Source: Desulfuromonadaceae bacterium
GTDB lineage: Bacteria; Desulfobacterota; Desulfuromonadia; Desulfuromonadales; Geopsychrobacteraceae
DNA: 13,377 nt
Reading direction: 5' to 3'
NCBI GenBank assembly: GCA_013138655.1
Contig: WTCI01000152.1
Coordinates: 1-13,377 of the forward strand
Shown here: positions 1-6,401 of the stretch, piece by piece
Layout: every line of letters starts with the position of its first letter
Position numbering within the stretch: position 1 is the first letter of the stretch
Position numbers and translations under genes: made by a program
Notes under the pieces: model-generated
Database searches by the model: none
Told to the model about the DNA's origin: nothing
The model's input: the letters and a program-made list of their open reading frames with translations, nothing else

Positions 1-115
1 AGATGTGCTGGTGATGCCCATGGAAAGGGTGTCTGTCGCCCGGATGGCGACAGTCAAGCCCCAGGGATGGCCATGTATTCATTCAATCGGCGGCCCTTGG
101 AATGGGCGGCACCAG
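1..115. repeat. Short repeat with conserved outer boxes and an internal hairpin (copy 1)
   Basis: Bases 1-31 match 11747-11777 with one mismatch in the same orientation, and the 12-mer CGGCCCTTGGAA at 91-102 recurs at 11790-11801. The sequence between the boxes differs. Here it contains the hairpin TGTCGCC-CGGAT-GGCGACA. The outer arms 8-29 and 94-115 are themselves imperfect inverted repeats: CTGGTGATGCCCAT resembles the reverse complement of the right arm, CTGGTGCCGCCCAT. The copy may extend left of the window. No coding function is visible. Family unknown; it could be a degenerate MITE or a REP-like element. Confidence 0.55.
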
Positions 116-127
116 ACCATCAGCACC

Positions 128-154
128 CGTTCTGAATAGTTCGAACGTTTTTTT
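128..154 (+). terminator. Rho-independent terminator facing the rdgC 3' end
   Basis: CGTTC(t)GAA at 128-136 pairs with TTCGAACG at 140-147, giving eight base pairs with one bulged T and a TAG loop. Seven T residues (148-154) follow. It would stop rightward transcription entering from the left of the window just before the convergent rdgC-like gene. Confidence 0.55.
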
Positions 155-157
155 CTG

Positions 158-1336
158 CTACCTCATCAACAGACTTCCAGCCACCCAGTCATTCATGGCT
201 TTTTGCTCGTTTTTCCAGTCCTCTCCCAAACGGAGTTCCATGAATTTTTTCAGCAGGCTGTTGAACATCTGTTCCCCTTCTTCAACGGCTCCCAGTTTGG
301 TATAGAAAGCCGCCTCTGCTTCAGCTTGCAGGTCGTCGTCCGGACCTGCTTCCGGTCGAATCATCGGGGTGCGATAACTGCCGAATTGAAAGCGCTCTCC
401 TTTCAGGGTCAGTTTCCATTCGTCTTCATCATTTTCCAGGTGTAAGGTCGCTTCTTCAATTTGTTTTCCTTGCTGTAATGCCGCGCGGACCTCCGTGTAA
501 TGATCCTGCGGCCCGGCAACGACGATTTTTTGTACTCCCTCTTGCCCGCCACCCACCAGGATCAGGCGATTGTCCAGATAGGCAGTAAAGGGCTGGTTTT
601 CCAGAAATGGTCCAGGACAGTTGATTGCGTAGTGTGCATCTGAATTGAGGGTACGAAAAAACAGCCATTGCAGAAACTCGCTCCCCAGCCAACGATTTGC
701 TTCAATTTGCTCCAGAGCACTGTCGGTTTGTGCGAGATTTGCCTCTGCCAGTTTCTCTTGCAGGGCGGCAGGAAGCAGTTGGGACGCCCTGGCCATTGGG
801 TGGAGCAGTTGCAAACGGAACCCAGGGAAGGTTTGATGGAATAAACCCTGAAAACTATCAATGACTTTTTGACTGAGCGAGCAGAGTCGGATGAATTGCC
901 GCTCGGTATCCCAGATAACATCATAGTACGAAGGGGAGGGCAGGGTGCGGCTCATTAATAGGCTGCGGGCCCGGTCACGAATTTGTTCCATCTCTCCATT
1001 GGGAACACGCTTGAGGTTCGGTTTGTCGGCAAGAAACTGTTTTGAGAGGCGCGTGATTTCGCGTTTGTAGAGTGCTGCCGGGATACGGCGGCGATCCTGC
1101 CGAAGGGTAAAGCAAAGGTGTTGGTCCCGCTGAAAAACTTGTTGAGAGTGAAAATCGCTGTTTTCATAATCATCCAGCTGAACCCAGCCTGTAGACAGCT
1201 CTTCGCCGGACTGCTCGATGGAACGGAATCCCTCATCTGCAAGTCGTTGCTGAATTTCAGTTTCATCGTGCTGGTTATTGAAAGATCCTTCGACATGAAA
1301 ATAACAGATGCTGGCTGACGCGGCCAGAAAGCCCAT
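158..1336 (-). CDS. rdgC: RdgC-family recombination-associated protein
   Basis: A 392-aa cytoplasmic protein that I assign to the RdgC family from overall pattern. It has an N-terminal MGFLAASASICYF strand, the GWVQLDD segment, an R-RRIPAALYKREITRL stretch and SRTLPSPSYYDVIWDT, which resemble the long RdgC homologues of deltaproteobacteria. E. coli RdgC (303 aa) forms a DNA-encircling dimer that limits RecA access to DNA. The function here is inferred from family only, and the protein is about 90 residues longer than the enterobacterial form. The start is supported by AAGGAG six bases upstream of the ATG. The gene is probably monocistronic: a weak hairpin terminator lies upstream (1418-1436), and no recombination gene adjoins it. 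No catalytic motif is expected. The family call is moderately sure and rests on recognition rather than alignment. Confidence 0.7.
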   Translation of the reverse strand: MGFLAASASICYFHVEGSFNNQHDETEIQQRLADEGFRSIEQSGEELSTGWVQLDDYENSDFHSQQVFQRDQHLCFTLRQDRRRIPAALYKREITRLSKQFLADKPNLKRVPNGEMEQIRDRARSLLMSRTLPSPSYYDVIWDTERQFIRLCSLSQKVIDSFQGLFHQTFPGFRLQLLHPMARASQLLPAALQEKLAEANLAQTDSALEQIEANRWLGSEFLQWLFFRTLNSDAHYAINCPGPFLENQPFTAYLDNRLILVGGGQEGVQKIVVAGPQDHYTEVRAALQQGKQIEEATLHLENDEDEWKLTLKGERFQFGSYRTPMIRPEAGPDDDLQAEAEAAFYTKLGAVEEGEQMFNSLLKKFMELRLGEDWKNEQKAMNDWVAGSLLMR

Positions 1337-1417
1337 AGGACACTCCTTGAAGATGTTTTTGTAACCAGTCGTTGGTTTCGTTGGAAAATAATGATGGGCT
1401 TTACTTGGTGCACTCGC

Positions 1418-1436
1418 AAAAAGCCATGAGATGGCT
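1418..1436 (-). terminator. Probable terminator after the J-domain gene
   Basis: AGCCAT (1422-1427) and ATGGCT (1431-1436) form a six-base-pair stem with a three-base loop. On the minus strand it is followed by TTTTT (plus-strand A residues 1418-1422). It lies 110 nt past the J-domain stop and about 80 nt before the rdgC start. The stem is short and only half GC, so termination may be weak. I see nothing else clear in 1337-1546. Confidence 0.4.
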
Positions 1437-1546
1437 AAGCAAAAATTTCGCCCTATAAGGCCTGGTGGTTTTTCAGGGGTATATGGTAAGTCGAGGTCCT
1501 GAAAAAACGCTGTAACGCAGTAGGTCGGACTTTTTGCGCCGCCATC

Positions 1547-2314
1547 TTATTTGCGGTGGTAATAATAGTAATGCCCGCTAAAATCCTTACGGTAGGTTTG
1601 ATTATGTTCAGCGAGTTGTGTGAGCACCAGGTTGAGGGCCTCTGCATCGAAAAAACCCTGCTCGATAAAATAATGCCCCAACTGCTTCTGTCGGGTCCGC
1701 TGATGCAGCAGCAGGGCTCTGACCTGCAGAGAGGTGAGTAAGCCGAGTTGTTCGGCACGTTCACCGAACTTATAGGCACCGTTTCGATAGTTCAGCACCT
1801 GTTTGATCTGCTCATCTTTCAGCCAGCCCCAGCGTTTGGCAATATCCCCGAGAACCGGTCGTTGCCGACGTTGCCAGACGATCGCTGAAACAACGGCAGT
1901 GAAAGGAATGATGCCTAAATAATAGAGAAAGAGACCGAACTGCAGTGGTCGTGTCGGCAGCGGCCCATGATAATATTTGCCGAAAGGGCGGTCCTGACGC
2001 CGGCGTTTTGGTTGCGTGTAGCTGGTTCTGCTACGGGAAAAACCGGTTAAGGTGATCCGCTCACGTTGCTTGAGAAAATTCTGCACCGTTTCATGGGCTT
2101 GGTTCAGGTCCTGAAAAAGTCTTTGCTGTCTTTTCTGGGTGCCTGCGGCAGAGATGGCAAAACGATCGGGATGGGTGACCTTGGCTTTTTTACGGTAGGC
2201 GGAGCGAACCCCGGCAGGCTGCAAATAATACAAAAAATCCCGGTTCAGTTGAAACTCCGGGCCGAACAGTGTGCGGCAGGCACGAAAGACTTCGGATTCG
2301 GTTATCTGCGCCAT
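1547..2314 (-). CDS. Membrane J-domain protein with MshEN-like C-terminal repeats
   Basis: A 255-aa protein. Residues 1-80 form a J-domain with AYRKKAKVTHPDR; the HPD tripeptide at 48-50 is the signature that stimulates Hsp70 ATPase. A basic linker (about 82-115) precedes one likely membrane helix (about 124-148). The C-terminal part contains three tandem units starting near residues 155 (LGDIAKRWGWL), 183 (FGERAEQLGLL) and 212 (LGHYFIEQGFF). The last two fit the LGxxLxxxGxLxxxxLxxxLxxQ spacing of MshEN/GspE N-terminal domains, some of which bind c-di-GMP. The protein ends in an unusual tyrosine/histidine-rich tail. The ATG has no good Shine-Dalgarno and lies beside a GGGAAATTCCC palindrome; no in-frame start is visible just upstream. 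It follows the PilZ gene (114-nt gap) on the same strand but has its own good promoter. J-domain call confident, repeat assignment inferred, partner chaperone unknown. Confidence 0.75.
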   Translation of the reverse strand: MAQITESEVFRACRTLFGPEFQLNRDFLYYLQPAGVRSAYRKKAKVTHPDRFAISAAGTQKRQQRLFQDLNQAHETVQNFLKQRERITLTGFSRSRTSYTQPKRRRQDRPFGKYYHGPLPTRPLQFGLFLYYLGIIPFTAVVSAIVWQRRQRPVLGDIAKRWGWLKDEQIKQVLNYRNGAYKFGERAEQLGLLTSLQVRALLLHQRTRQKQLGHYFIEQGFFDAEALNLVLTQLAEHNQTYRKDFSGHYYYYHRK

Positions 2315-2326
2315 AAAGGGAAATTC

Positions 2327-2411
2327 CCGGCTTGTTAAAAAGGTCGAATGACCGGTGCGGATTCAGCTTGATTTCTTATAGCGCAGACGCAGGTTTTAGA
2401 CAAGCCGGAAT
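2327..2411. repeat. Inverted repeat bracketing the J-domain promoter
   Basis: CCGGCTTGT at 2327-2335 and ACAAGCCGG at 2400-2408 are perfect nine-base inverted arms about 64 bases apart; flanking bases extend the match imperfectly. The right arm overlaps the -35 hexamer. The left arm lies in the leader near the start codon. This could be a pair of operator half-sites or chance. No regulator is recognised. Confidence 0.3.
2375..2403 (-). promoter_or_regulatory. Sigma-70-type promoter of the J-domain gene
   Basis: On the minus strand TTGTCT (2398-2403) is followed after exactly 17 bases by TATAAG (2375-2380), matching the -35 and -10 consensus at four and five of six positions. Transcription would start near 2368, about 55 nt before the ATG. 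The gene can therefore be transcribed independently of the PilZ gene. Confidence 0.5.
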
Positions 2412-2428
2412 GAGAGAGATAAGTGAGT

Positions 2429-3133
2429 TTATCGCCGACTGTTGAGCGTGATAAAATTATCAATTCGGGCCTGATCTTCCGCCAGGATATTGATGAAACG
2501 CATTCCGGAAACGATCACGGTTTCTTCCTGTTCCGGCCGGGTCCAGGCAATTTCCGCCAAAGCACAGACCGGGGCTTTGCCGTCTTCGAGATTAAGCAGG
2601 ATCAGACAGAGTTCTGTCGGGTTTGCCGGTGCGCGTAAATTCAAGCGGATTCCAGCCGAACTGAGATTGATCTTACAGGGCTTGAATCCTTCAAAAATAA
2701 GTGGCGCATCAGGGCTGTGAAGAAGTTGAATGTTTTTTTCCCAGGTGGCACGGAGAGCTTTCATGGTGCCTTGCCCACGGGTGAAGCGCAAGCCGATTTC
2801 GCAGTCAATCCTCGGCTTGCCACGTCGTTGAAACATCTGCAGATCCTGGTTGACTTTCAAGGAAATTCTTTTGCCGTCTATTCTTTTGTCAAACTGCCCC
2901 GTGAGTCGGACGCCAAGTCCCAAAGCCTCTGAGCTGATTTCAAACTTCATCCCGGCGGTAAAAGGAAACTGATCCGTCGCGTTTTCGCTATAGGGCAGGG
3001 TCAGAAAAAAAGACTCGCTGTTTCCGCCGACGATGGAGGCCGTCAACAGTTCAGTGCAGACCACATCAATGCGTTGATCCAAGGCTGTCAACAGCACTTG
3101 TTGACCCGTTTTAAAGTAGCGTTGATAAATCAT
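2429..3133 (-). CDS. PilZ-domain c-di-GMP-binding protein (YcgR-like architecture)
   Basis: A 234-aa soluble protein. Residues 1-98 are mostly beta and resemble the YcgR/flagellar-brake-type N-terminal domain (TGQQVLLTALDQRIDVVCTE). The PilZ domain follows at about 100-230. It has both c-di-GMP motifs: RxxxR at 104-108 within QRRGKPRIDC, and [D/N]xSxxG at 156-161 (NLSSAG). Both appear intact, so ligand binding is likely. The output (motility, exopolysaccharide, gene control) cannot be read from the sequence. The ATG at 3133 has only a weak GGAAAG ribosome site but overlaps the stop of a five-codon upstream ORF that has a strong one. A 164-bp hairpin element ends 46 bp upstream, so the promoter lies in that element, in the short gap, or beyond it. 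The next gene downstream encodes the J-domain protein. Confidence 0.8.
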   Translation of the reverse strand: MIYQRYFKTGQQVLLTALDQRIDVVCTELLTASIVGGNSESFFLTLPYSENATDQFPFTAGMKFEISSEALGLGVRLTGQFDKRIDGKRISLKVNQDLQMFQRRGKPRIDCEIGLRFTRGQGTMKALRATWEKNIQLLHSPDAPLIFEGFKPCKINLSSAGIRLNLRAPANPTELCLILLNLEDGKAPVCALAEIAWTRPEQEETVIVSGMRFINILAEDQARIDNFITLNSRR

Positions 3134-3147
3134 TCTGTGCTTTCCAT
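3130..3147 (-). promoter_or_regulatory. Five-codon leader ORF overlapping the PilZ start (ATGA)
   Basis: ATG GAA AGC ACA GAA TGA encodes MESTE. GGAGG lies seven bases upstream, much better than the ribosome site of the PilZ ATG itself. Its TGA overlaps the PilZ ATG in an ATGA arrangement typical of translational coupling. The ORF is short enough to have arisen by chance. Confidence 0.3.
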
Positions 3148-3179
3148 TTGTTCCCCTCCGCTAAGTTCCATGCTGTTCC

Positions 3180-3343
3180 AGGAGGCTGTCCGAGAATACG
3201 AGCCGTAGCGAGAAATCGGCTGTTTGAGGGCAGATTTTCGTAGGTTTGAGAGCGAATAGCACCGCTATTTGTCGAAAACATACGGAAATATGAACCGATC
3301 AGACGGTTTCGCAGTAGGTTCTTGTATTCTCAGACAGCCTCCT
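3180..3343. mobile_element. MITE-like palindromic element, 164 bp (copy 1)
   Basis: The ends AGGAGGCTGTCCGAGAATAC (3180-3199) and its near-exact reverse complement (3324-3343) match at 19 of 20 positions. The whole element is an imperfect palindrome centred at 3262 on AATAGC-ACC-GCTATT, so it can fold into one long hairpin. It has no coding capacity. By my reading, 128 of 133 visible bases match the inverted copy at 13245-13377. No clear target-site duplication is seen. It sits between the divergent PilZ and methyltransferase genes. In the remaining 160 bases before the methyltransferase I see no strong promoter. The parent transposon is unknown. Confidence 0.75.
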
Positions 3344-3503
3344 AGTGAGAAAGCGAAAGGACGATTGGTCAGAAGATAGGCTGTTATCTGAAAATCGTTT
3401 AACCCCCATTATGGCAAAAAAACAGCGTTAACCAAAGGTAAAATCATGAATATTCTTAACAAATTTGATTTTTCCCGTTATCTTTTTGGTTCTGGAGGTA
3501 ATT

Positions 3504-4631
3504 ATGGGAAAATCCCTGGAGCAGTATTTTGCTGTGACAGCGCCGGGCTTTGAAGGTGTCTGCGCCGCAGAATTGAGAGCACAAGCCATCGAGGTGCAAG
3601 CGATTCTGCGTGGTGGGGTCGCGTTCGCTGGCCAGCTGCGTGACTTGTACCTGGCGAACCTGCACCTGAGATCCGCTTCACGAGTGCTGGTTCGTTTGGG
3701 CGGAATGACGGTACGGGATTTCCCGACGCTGTTTAAACGCCTGGTGCGCCTCCCTTGGGGACGTTTTGTCAGGCCGGGCTCCGCTTGTGATATTCGTGTC
3801 ACCTGTCACGGTTCACGTTTGAGCCATAGCGGAAGGATCGCCGAAACCTGCCGCGAGGCGATTGGCAAAGCCTTGGGAGATCCTGTTGCGCGAATCGCGT
3901 CAGAACAGAAGGTTTTTATCCGCATTGTCAACGACCACTGTCAGGTCTCTATGGACAGTTCCGGTGATTTGTTGCATCGCCGAGGCTATCGTGTCGCCAG
4001 TGTCGCTGCTCCTTTGCGGGAGACACTGGCTGCCGCTTGCCTGTTGACACTGGGTTATGATGGTTCACGGCCATTGATTGATGCCATGACCGGTTCCGGA
4101 ACCTTCGCGATCGAAGCGGCCCTGATTGCCTTGAAGCGGGCTCCGGGAGCGAAACGTTCTTTTGCTTTTATGCGTTGGCCGAAATTTCGACCCGGCTTAT
4201 GGCAGCAATTGGTCCAGGAAGCACAACGGGAGGAATCCGCGGATCTGGTTTCCCCGATTATCGCCATCGATAACAATGTCAAGGCCATTGCTGCGGCGGA
4301 GCAGAATCTTGAGGTCGCCGGACTGGCCGATATTGTGCGTTTGAACTATGGCTCGATTCAGCAGTTGCGAGCCGAACAGCCGACCGGTTTGTTGATCTGT
4401 AATCCTCCCTATGGAGAACGGCTTGGTCGCACCGCCGCTTTACAGACGCTGTATCGGGAAATCGGACGAGTTTACAGTAATACCTTTGCTGCTTGGCAGG
4501 GGGCGTTGGTCTGTCCCGATGCTGCACTGGCGAGAACGACCGGAATAGCATTTAAACCACGGGTGCGATTCTCCAATGGTGGAATCAGCGCCGCGTTACT
4601 GGAAAAGGTTCCAGAAACACAAAAGTCTTGA
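3504..4631 (+). CDS. THUMP-domain class I SAM-dependent RNA methyltransferase (RlmL/YpsC family)
   Basis: A 375-aa protein with an N-terminal ferredoxin-like/THUMP region (about 1-150, starting YFAVTAPGFEGVCAAEL) and a C-terminal Rossmann methyltransferase (UPF0020 type). SAM-binding motif I is DAMTGSGTFAIEAAL from residue 193. The catalytic NPPY motif is at 300-303 (CNPPYGERLG), typical of N2-guanine RNA methyltransferases. Length matches single-module homologues such as B. subtilis YpsC (about 385 aa). The second methyltransferase module of E. coli RlmL is absent. The expected product is N2-methylguanosine in 23S rRNA, inferred from family. The start at 3504 is chosen because TGGAGGT lies six bases upstream; an earlier in-frame ATG at 3465 lacks this. 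The gene ends inside the rpsU promoter. Confidence 0.85.
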   Translation: MGKSLEQYFAVTAPGFEGVCAAELRAQAIEVQAILRGGVAFAGQLRDLYLANLHLRSASRVLVRLGGMTVRDFPTLFKRLVRLPWGRFVRPGSACDIRVTCHGSRLSHSGRIAETCREAIGKALGDPVARIASEQKVFIRIVNDHCQVSMDSSGDLLHRRGYRVASVAAPLRETLAAACLLTLGYDGSRPLIDAMTGSGTFAIEAALIALKRAPGAKRSFAFMRWPKFRPGLWQQLVQEAQREESADLVSPIIAIDNNVKAIAAAEQNLEVAGLADIVRLNYGSIQQLRAEQPTGLLICNPPYGERLGRTAALQTLYREIGRVYSNTFAAWQGALVCPDAALARTTGIAFKPRVRFSNGGISAALLEKVPETQKS

Positions 4632-4656
4632 CTTGGGGCAGGGCTGGCGATATAAG
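4628..4656 (+). promoter_or_regulatory. rpsU promoter
   Basis: TTGACT (4628-4633), a 17-base spacer, then TATAAG (4651-4656): five of six matches in each hexamer. The -35 contains the TGA stop codon of the preceding methyltransferase gene. Predicted start near 4663, giving a leader of about 50 nt. This gives rpsU independent, probably strong transcription. Confidence 0.65.
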
Positions 4657-4713
4657 TTCAAATTCTTGTGGGCTGAGCCTGCAAAGATTGACGAGAAAGT
4701 GGGGTGATTGTTC

Positions 4714-4911
4714 GTGGAAATCACTGTTATTGACGGAAACGTTGAAAAAGCGATTAAGGTTCTCAAGCGCAAACTGCAGCAGGAAGGCCTCTTCCGTGAA
4801 ATGAAGCAGCGTAAGTTTTACGAGAAGCCGAGTGTGAAGAGAAAGCGTAAAGAGAAAGAAGCTCAGCGTCGACTGCGCAAGAAGATGCGTGCCATGAAGC
4901 GCTTCAGCTGA
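4714..4911 (+). CDS. rpsU: 30S ribosomal protein S21
   Basis: A 65-aa, highly basic protein. The core LKRKLQQEGLFREMKQRKFY followed by EKPSVKRKRKEKEAQRRL is the S21 signature. S21 binds the 30S subunit near the anti-Shine-Dalgarno end of 16S rRNA and helps initiate translation. I chose GTG at 4714, giving MEITVIDGN. It fits family N-termini and has GGGGTGA six bases upstream. The TTG at 4708 would abut the ribosome site directly. The gene has its own promoter upstream and ends 17 bases before a strong terminator. dnaG and rpoD, which follow rpsU in the classical macromolecular-synthesis operon, are absent here. Confidence 0.95.
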   Translation: MEITVIDGNVEKAIKVLKRKLQQEGLFREMKQRKFYEKPSVKRKRKEKEAQRRLRKKMRAMKRFS

Positions 4912-4928
4912 GTGTCGATAGACGTAAA

Positions 4929-4971
4929 TAAAAAAAAGCCGTCCCGGGAATCCGGTTCGGCTTTTTTTTAT
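4929..4971. terminator. Bidirectional terminator between rpsU and the cytochrome gene
   Basis: GCCG (4938-4941) pairs with CGGC (4958-4961), and inside it CCGG pairs with CCGG around a GAAT loop. A long A-run precedes and eight T residues (4962-4969) follow, so the hairpin works on both strands. It serves rpsU from the left and the cytochrome gene from the right. Confidence 0.85.
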
Positions 4972-5001
4972 TTGTTTCCTAAACTCATTTTAACCACGTC
5001 A

Positions 5002-6123
5002 TCAATCTTTGCTGGTATGGCAGGTGAAACAGCCGCAGTTCGGGTTGGCTACGCCGGCGGTACAGTCATTGACATAGTCCCAGCGTAACATGTCCGGGTA
5101 ATCGCTGGCGTGAGAAGCATGACATGAGAGGCAGATGACGGCGTCACTGCCCGGGGTAACAACACTGTTCGCGTTCTCTGGTAAAGTCCCGGTTCTCCCG
5201 ATGGGAGCAGCCAGACTGTAATTGGTGTACTGAGCATATTCTCCGCTGCTCGGCAGGATGATATCCGTTGGATGGCGGAGAAACGGCGAGGAGACCACGG
5301 GTCCGATTCCGTCTGAAGTGCTGCCTCCTAGAGTATGAAAATTGCCGTGACAGGTTGCACAAAACTGGCTGATGGTACCGTCCGGCGGTTCAACCCCGTT
5401 TGACCCGTGGCAGTGCGTGGTGCTGCAGCCGAGCTGAATCGGTTGCGTTACGGCAAAGTATTCATTGTGATCAGCCCCTGCTCTGGTGTACTGCCAGTCG
5501 CTGTCCTCCAGGCCTTTAACCCCGGTCAGAAAGCGATAACTGTTAGCGGGAGCATCGGCAACATCCAGCTTGCCGTTACCGTTGGCATGATGAGCTCCGG
5601 AAATTCCCTCCGGCAGATCGGAGGACGCATAGCGGTAACCGTGACAGCCGTTGGTGCCGGCACAGGTCAGGTTTGAAGTATTGACAATCATGTCTTCGTG
5701 GTACGTCTGTTTGATACCGCCCGGCAGGGCGGAAATGGTGTTATCAATACCGGTCAGTTCAATGATATTGTGCCCCTTGCTGTCGGCAGCACCGGAGCCT
5801 TTCATCCCGGTAATGAAGGCAAAATTACCGGCGGAAAGATCGATACTTTCAGAGTGCATGACCTGTGGAACGATATCGTCCCCCAGTGAAACCAGTGCCT
5901 GAGCCCCACCCTGAGCATGGCAACCCAGGCATGAGGTTCTGAGCAGGGCACTGTTCGGGGCTGCTGAGCTGTCAAATTGCATACTGGCGCCGTCCTGGCT
6001 ATTGTGCATGGTATGGCAATTGACGCAGTTTCCCTGAATGCCGGCATTAGCTGTGCCTCCCCCCAAAAACAGGAAGGCGATGGCCATAACCAGTCTGGAG
6101 TATCCCTTCATTTCGACTTTCAT
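5002..6123 (-). CDS. Exported multihaem c-type cytochrome
   Basis: A 373-aa protein with a Sec signal peptide (basic MKVEMKGYSR, hydrophobic core, likely cleavage after GGGTANA-27). Five canonical haem sites are seen: CVNCH 33-37, CLGCH 65-69, CATCH 255-259, CLSCH 331-335 and CFTCH 365-369. Two expanded motifs may also carry haem: CX5CH at 154-161 and CX4CH at 233-239. Additional His residues could act as distal ligands. The first segment, CVNCHTMHNSQDG, is typical of multihaem cytochromes of metal-reducing deltaproteobacteria. A periplasmic or outer-surface electron-transfer role is inferred; no partner porin or oxidoreductase adjoins. I chose the ATG at 6123 because AGGAGG lies four bases upstream and this puts the signal peptide at the N-terminus. 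Longer in-frame starts would prepend 26 residues. It is monocistronic between two terminators. No convincing promoter was found in 6124-6339. Confidence 0.9.
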   Translation of the reverse strand: MKVEMKGYSRLVMAIAFLFLGGGTANAGIQGNCVNCHTMHNSQDGASMQFDSSAAPNSALLRTSCLGCHAQGGAQALVSLGDDIVPQVMHSESIDLSAGNFAFITGMKGSGAADSKGHNIIELTGIDNTISALPGGIKQTYHEDMIVNTSNLTCAGTNGCHGYRYASSDLPEGISGAHHANGNGKLDVADAPANSYRFLTGVKGLEDSDWQYTRAGADHNEYFAVTQPIQLGCSTTHCHGSNGVEPPDGTISQFCATCHGNFHTLGGSTSDGIGPVVSSPFLRHPTDIILPSSGEYAQYTNYSLAAPIGRTGTLPENANSVVTPGSDAVICLSCHASHASDYPDMLRWDYVNDCTAGVANPNCGCFTCHTSKD

Positions 6124-6336
6124 TTTGCCTCCTGCTTGTCCCCTCTCGCCTTGAGGGTTGTGCTCATAATTCCCCAAAATATTACGATTGTACCCCGTCA
6201 TACTACATGAATATTGAAATGAAGAAAACCCGTAAAATTACTAGGAAATAATCTGAATATCTGGATGACAATATCAGTCAGCAGGGGGATCTGCTGATCG
6301 GTGTCTGTTGATGGGATGGGTTTGTCTCCAGTTCAT

Positions 6337-6384
6337 AGAAAATAAAACGGGCAGTCCCTGGCTTGGCTGCCCGTTTTATTTCGG
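6337..6384. terminator. Strong bidirectional terminator after the GAPDH gene
   Basis: AAATAAAACGGGCAG (6340-6354) and CTGCCCGTTTTATTT (6367-6381) form a perfect 15-bp stem around a 12-base loop. The lower A/T part gives a T-rich tail on either strand. On the minus strand it lies 20 bases after the GAPDH stop. It also isolates the cytochrome gene. Confidence 0.85.
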
Positions 6385-6401
6385 CAGGTACCGGTATTGA
6401 A

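Noticed and set aside
3465..3503. Upstream ATG (3465) for the methyltransferase
   Set aside because: It has no ribosome site and adds a hydrophobic stretch not seen in the family. ATG 3504 has TGGAGGT at good spacing.
3446..3555. Small overlapping ORF starting MNILNKFDF before the methyltransferase
   Set aside because: It has only a moderate AAAGG ribosome site, about 35 codons, no recognisable features, and runs into the methyltransferase gene in another frame.
6150..6180. Sigma-54 promoter upstream of the cytochrome (GG-N10-GC in TTGGGGAATTATGAGCA)
   Set aside because: Only the GG and GC dinucleotides fit; the rest of the -24/-12 consensus is missing.
6124..6201. 26-residue N-terminal extension of the cytochrome
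   Set aside because: It would bury the signal peptide. AGGAGG before ATG 6123 decides the start.
6278..6297. Inverted repeat TCAGCAG ... CTGCTGA between the cytochrome and GAPDH genes
   Set aside because: Seven-bp arms without a T-run or nearby promoter; no function can be supported.
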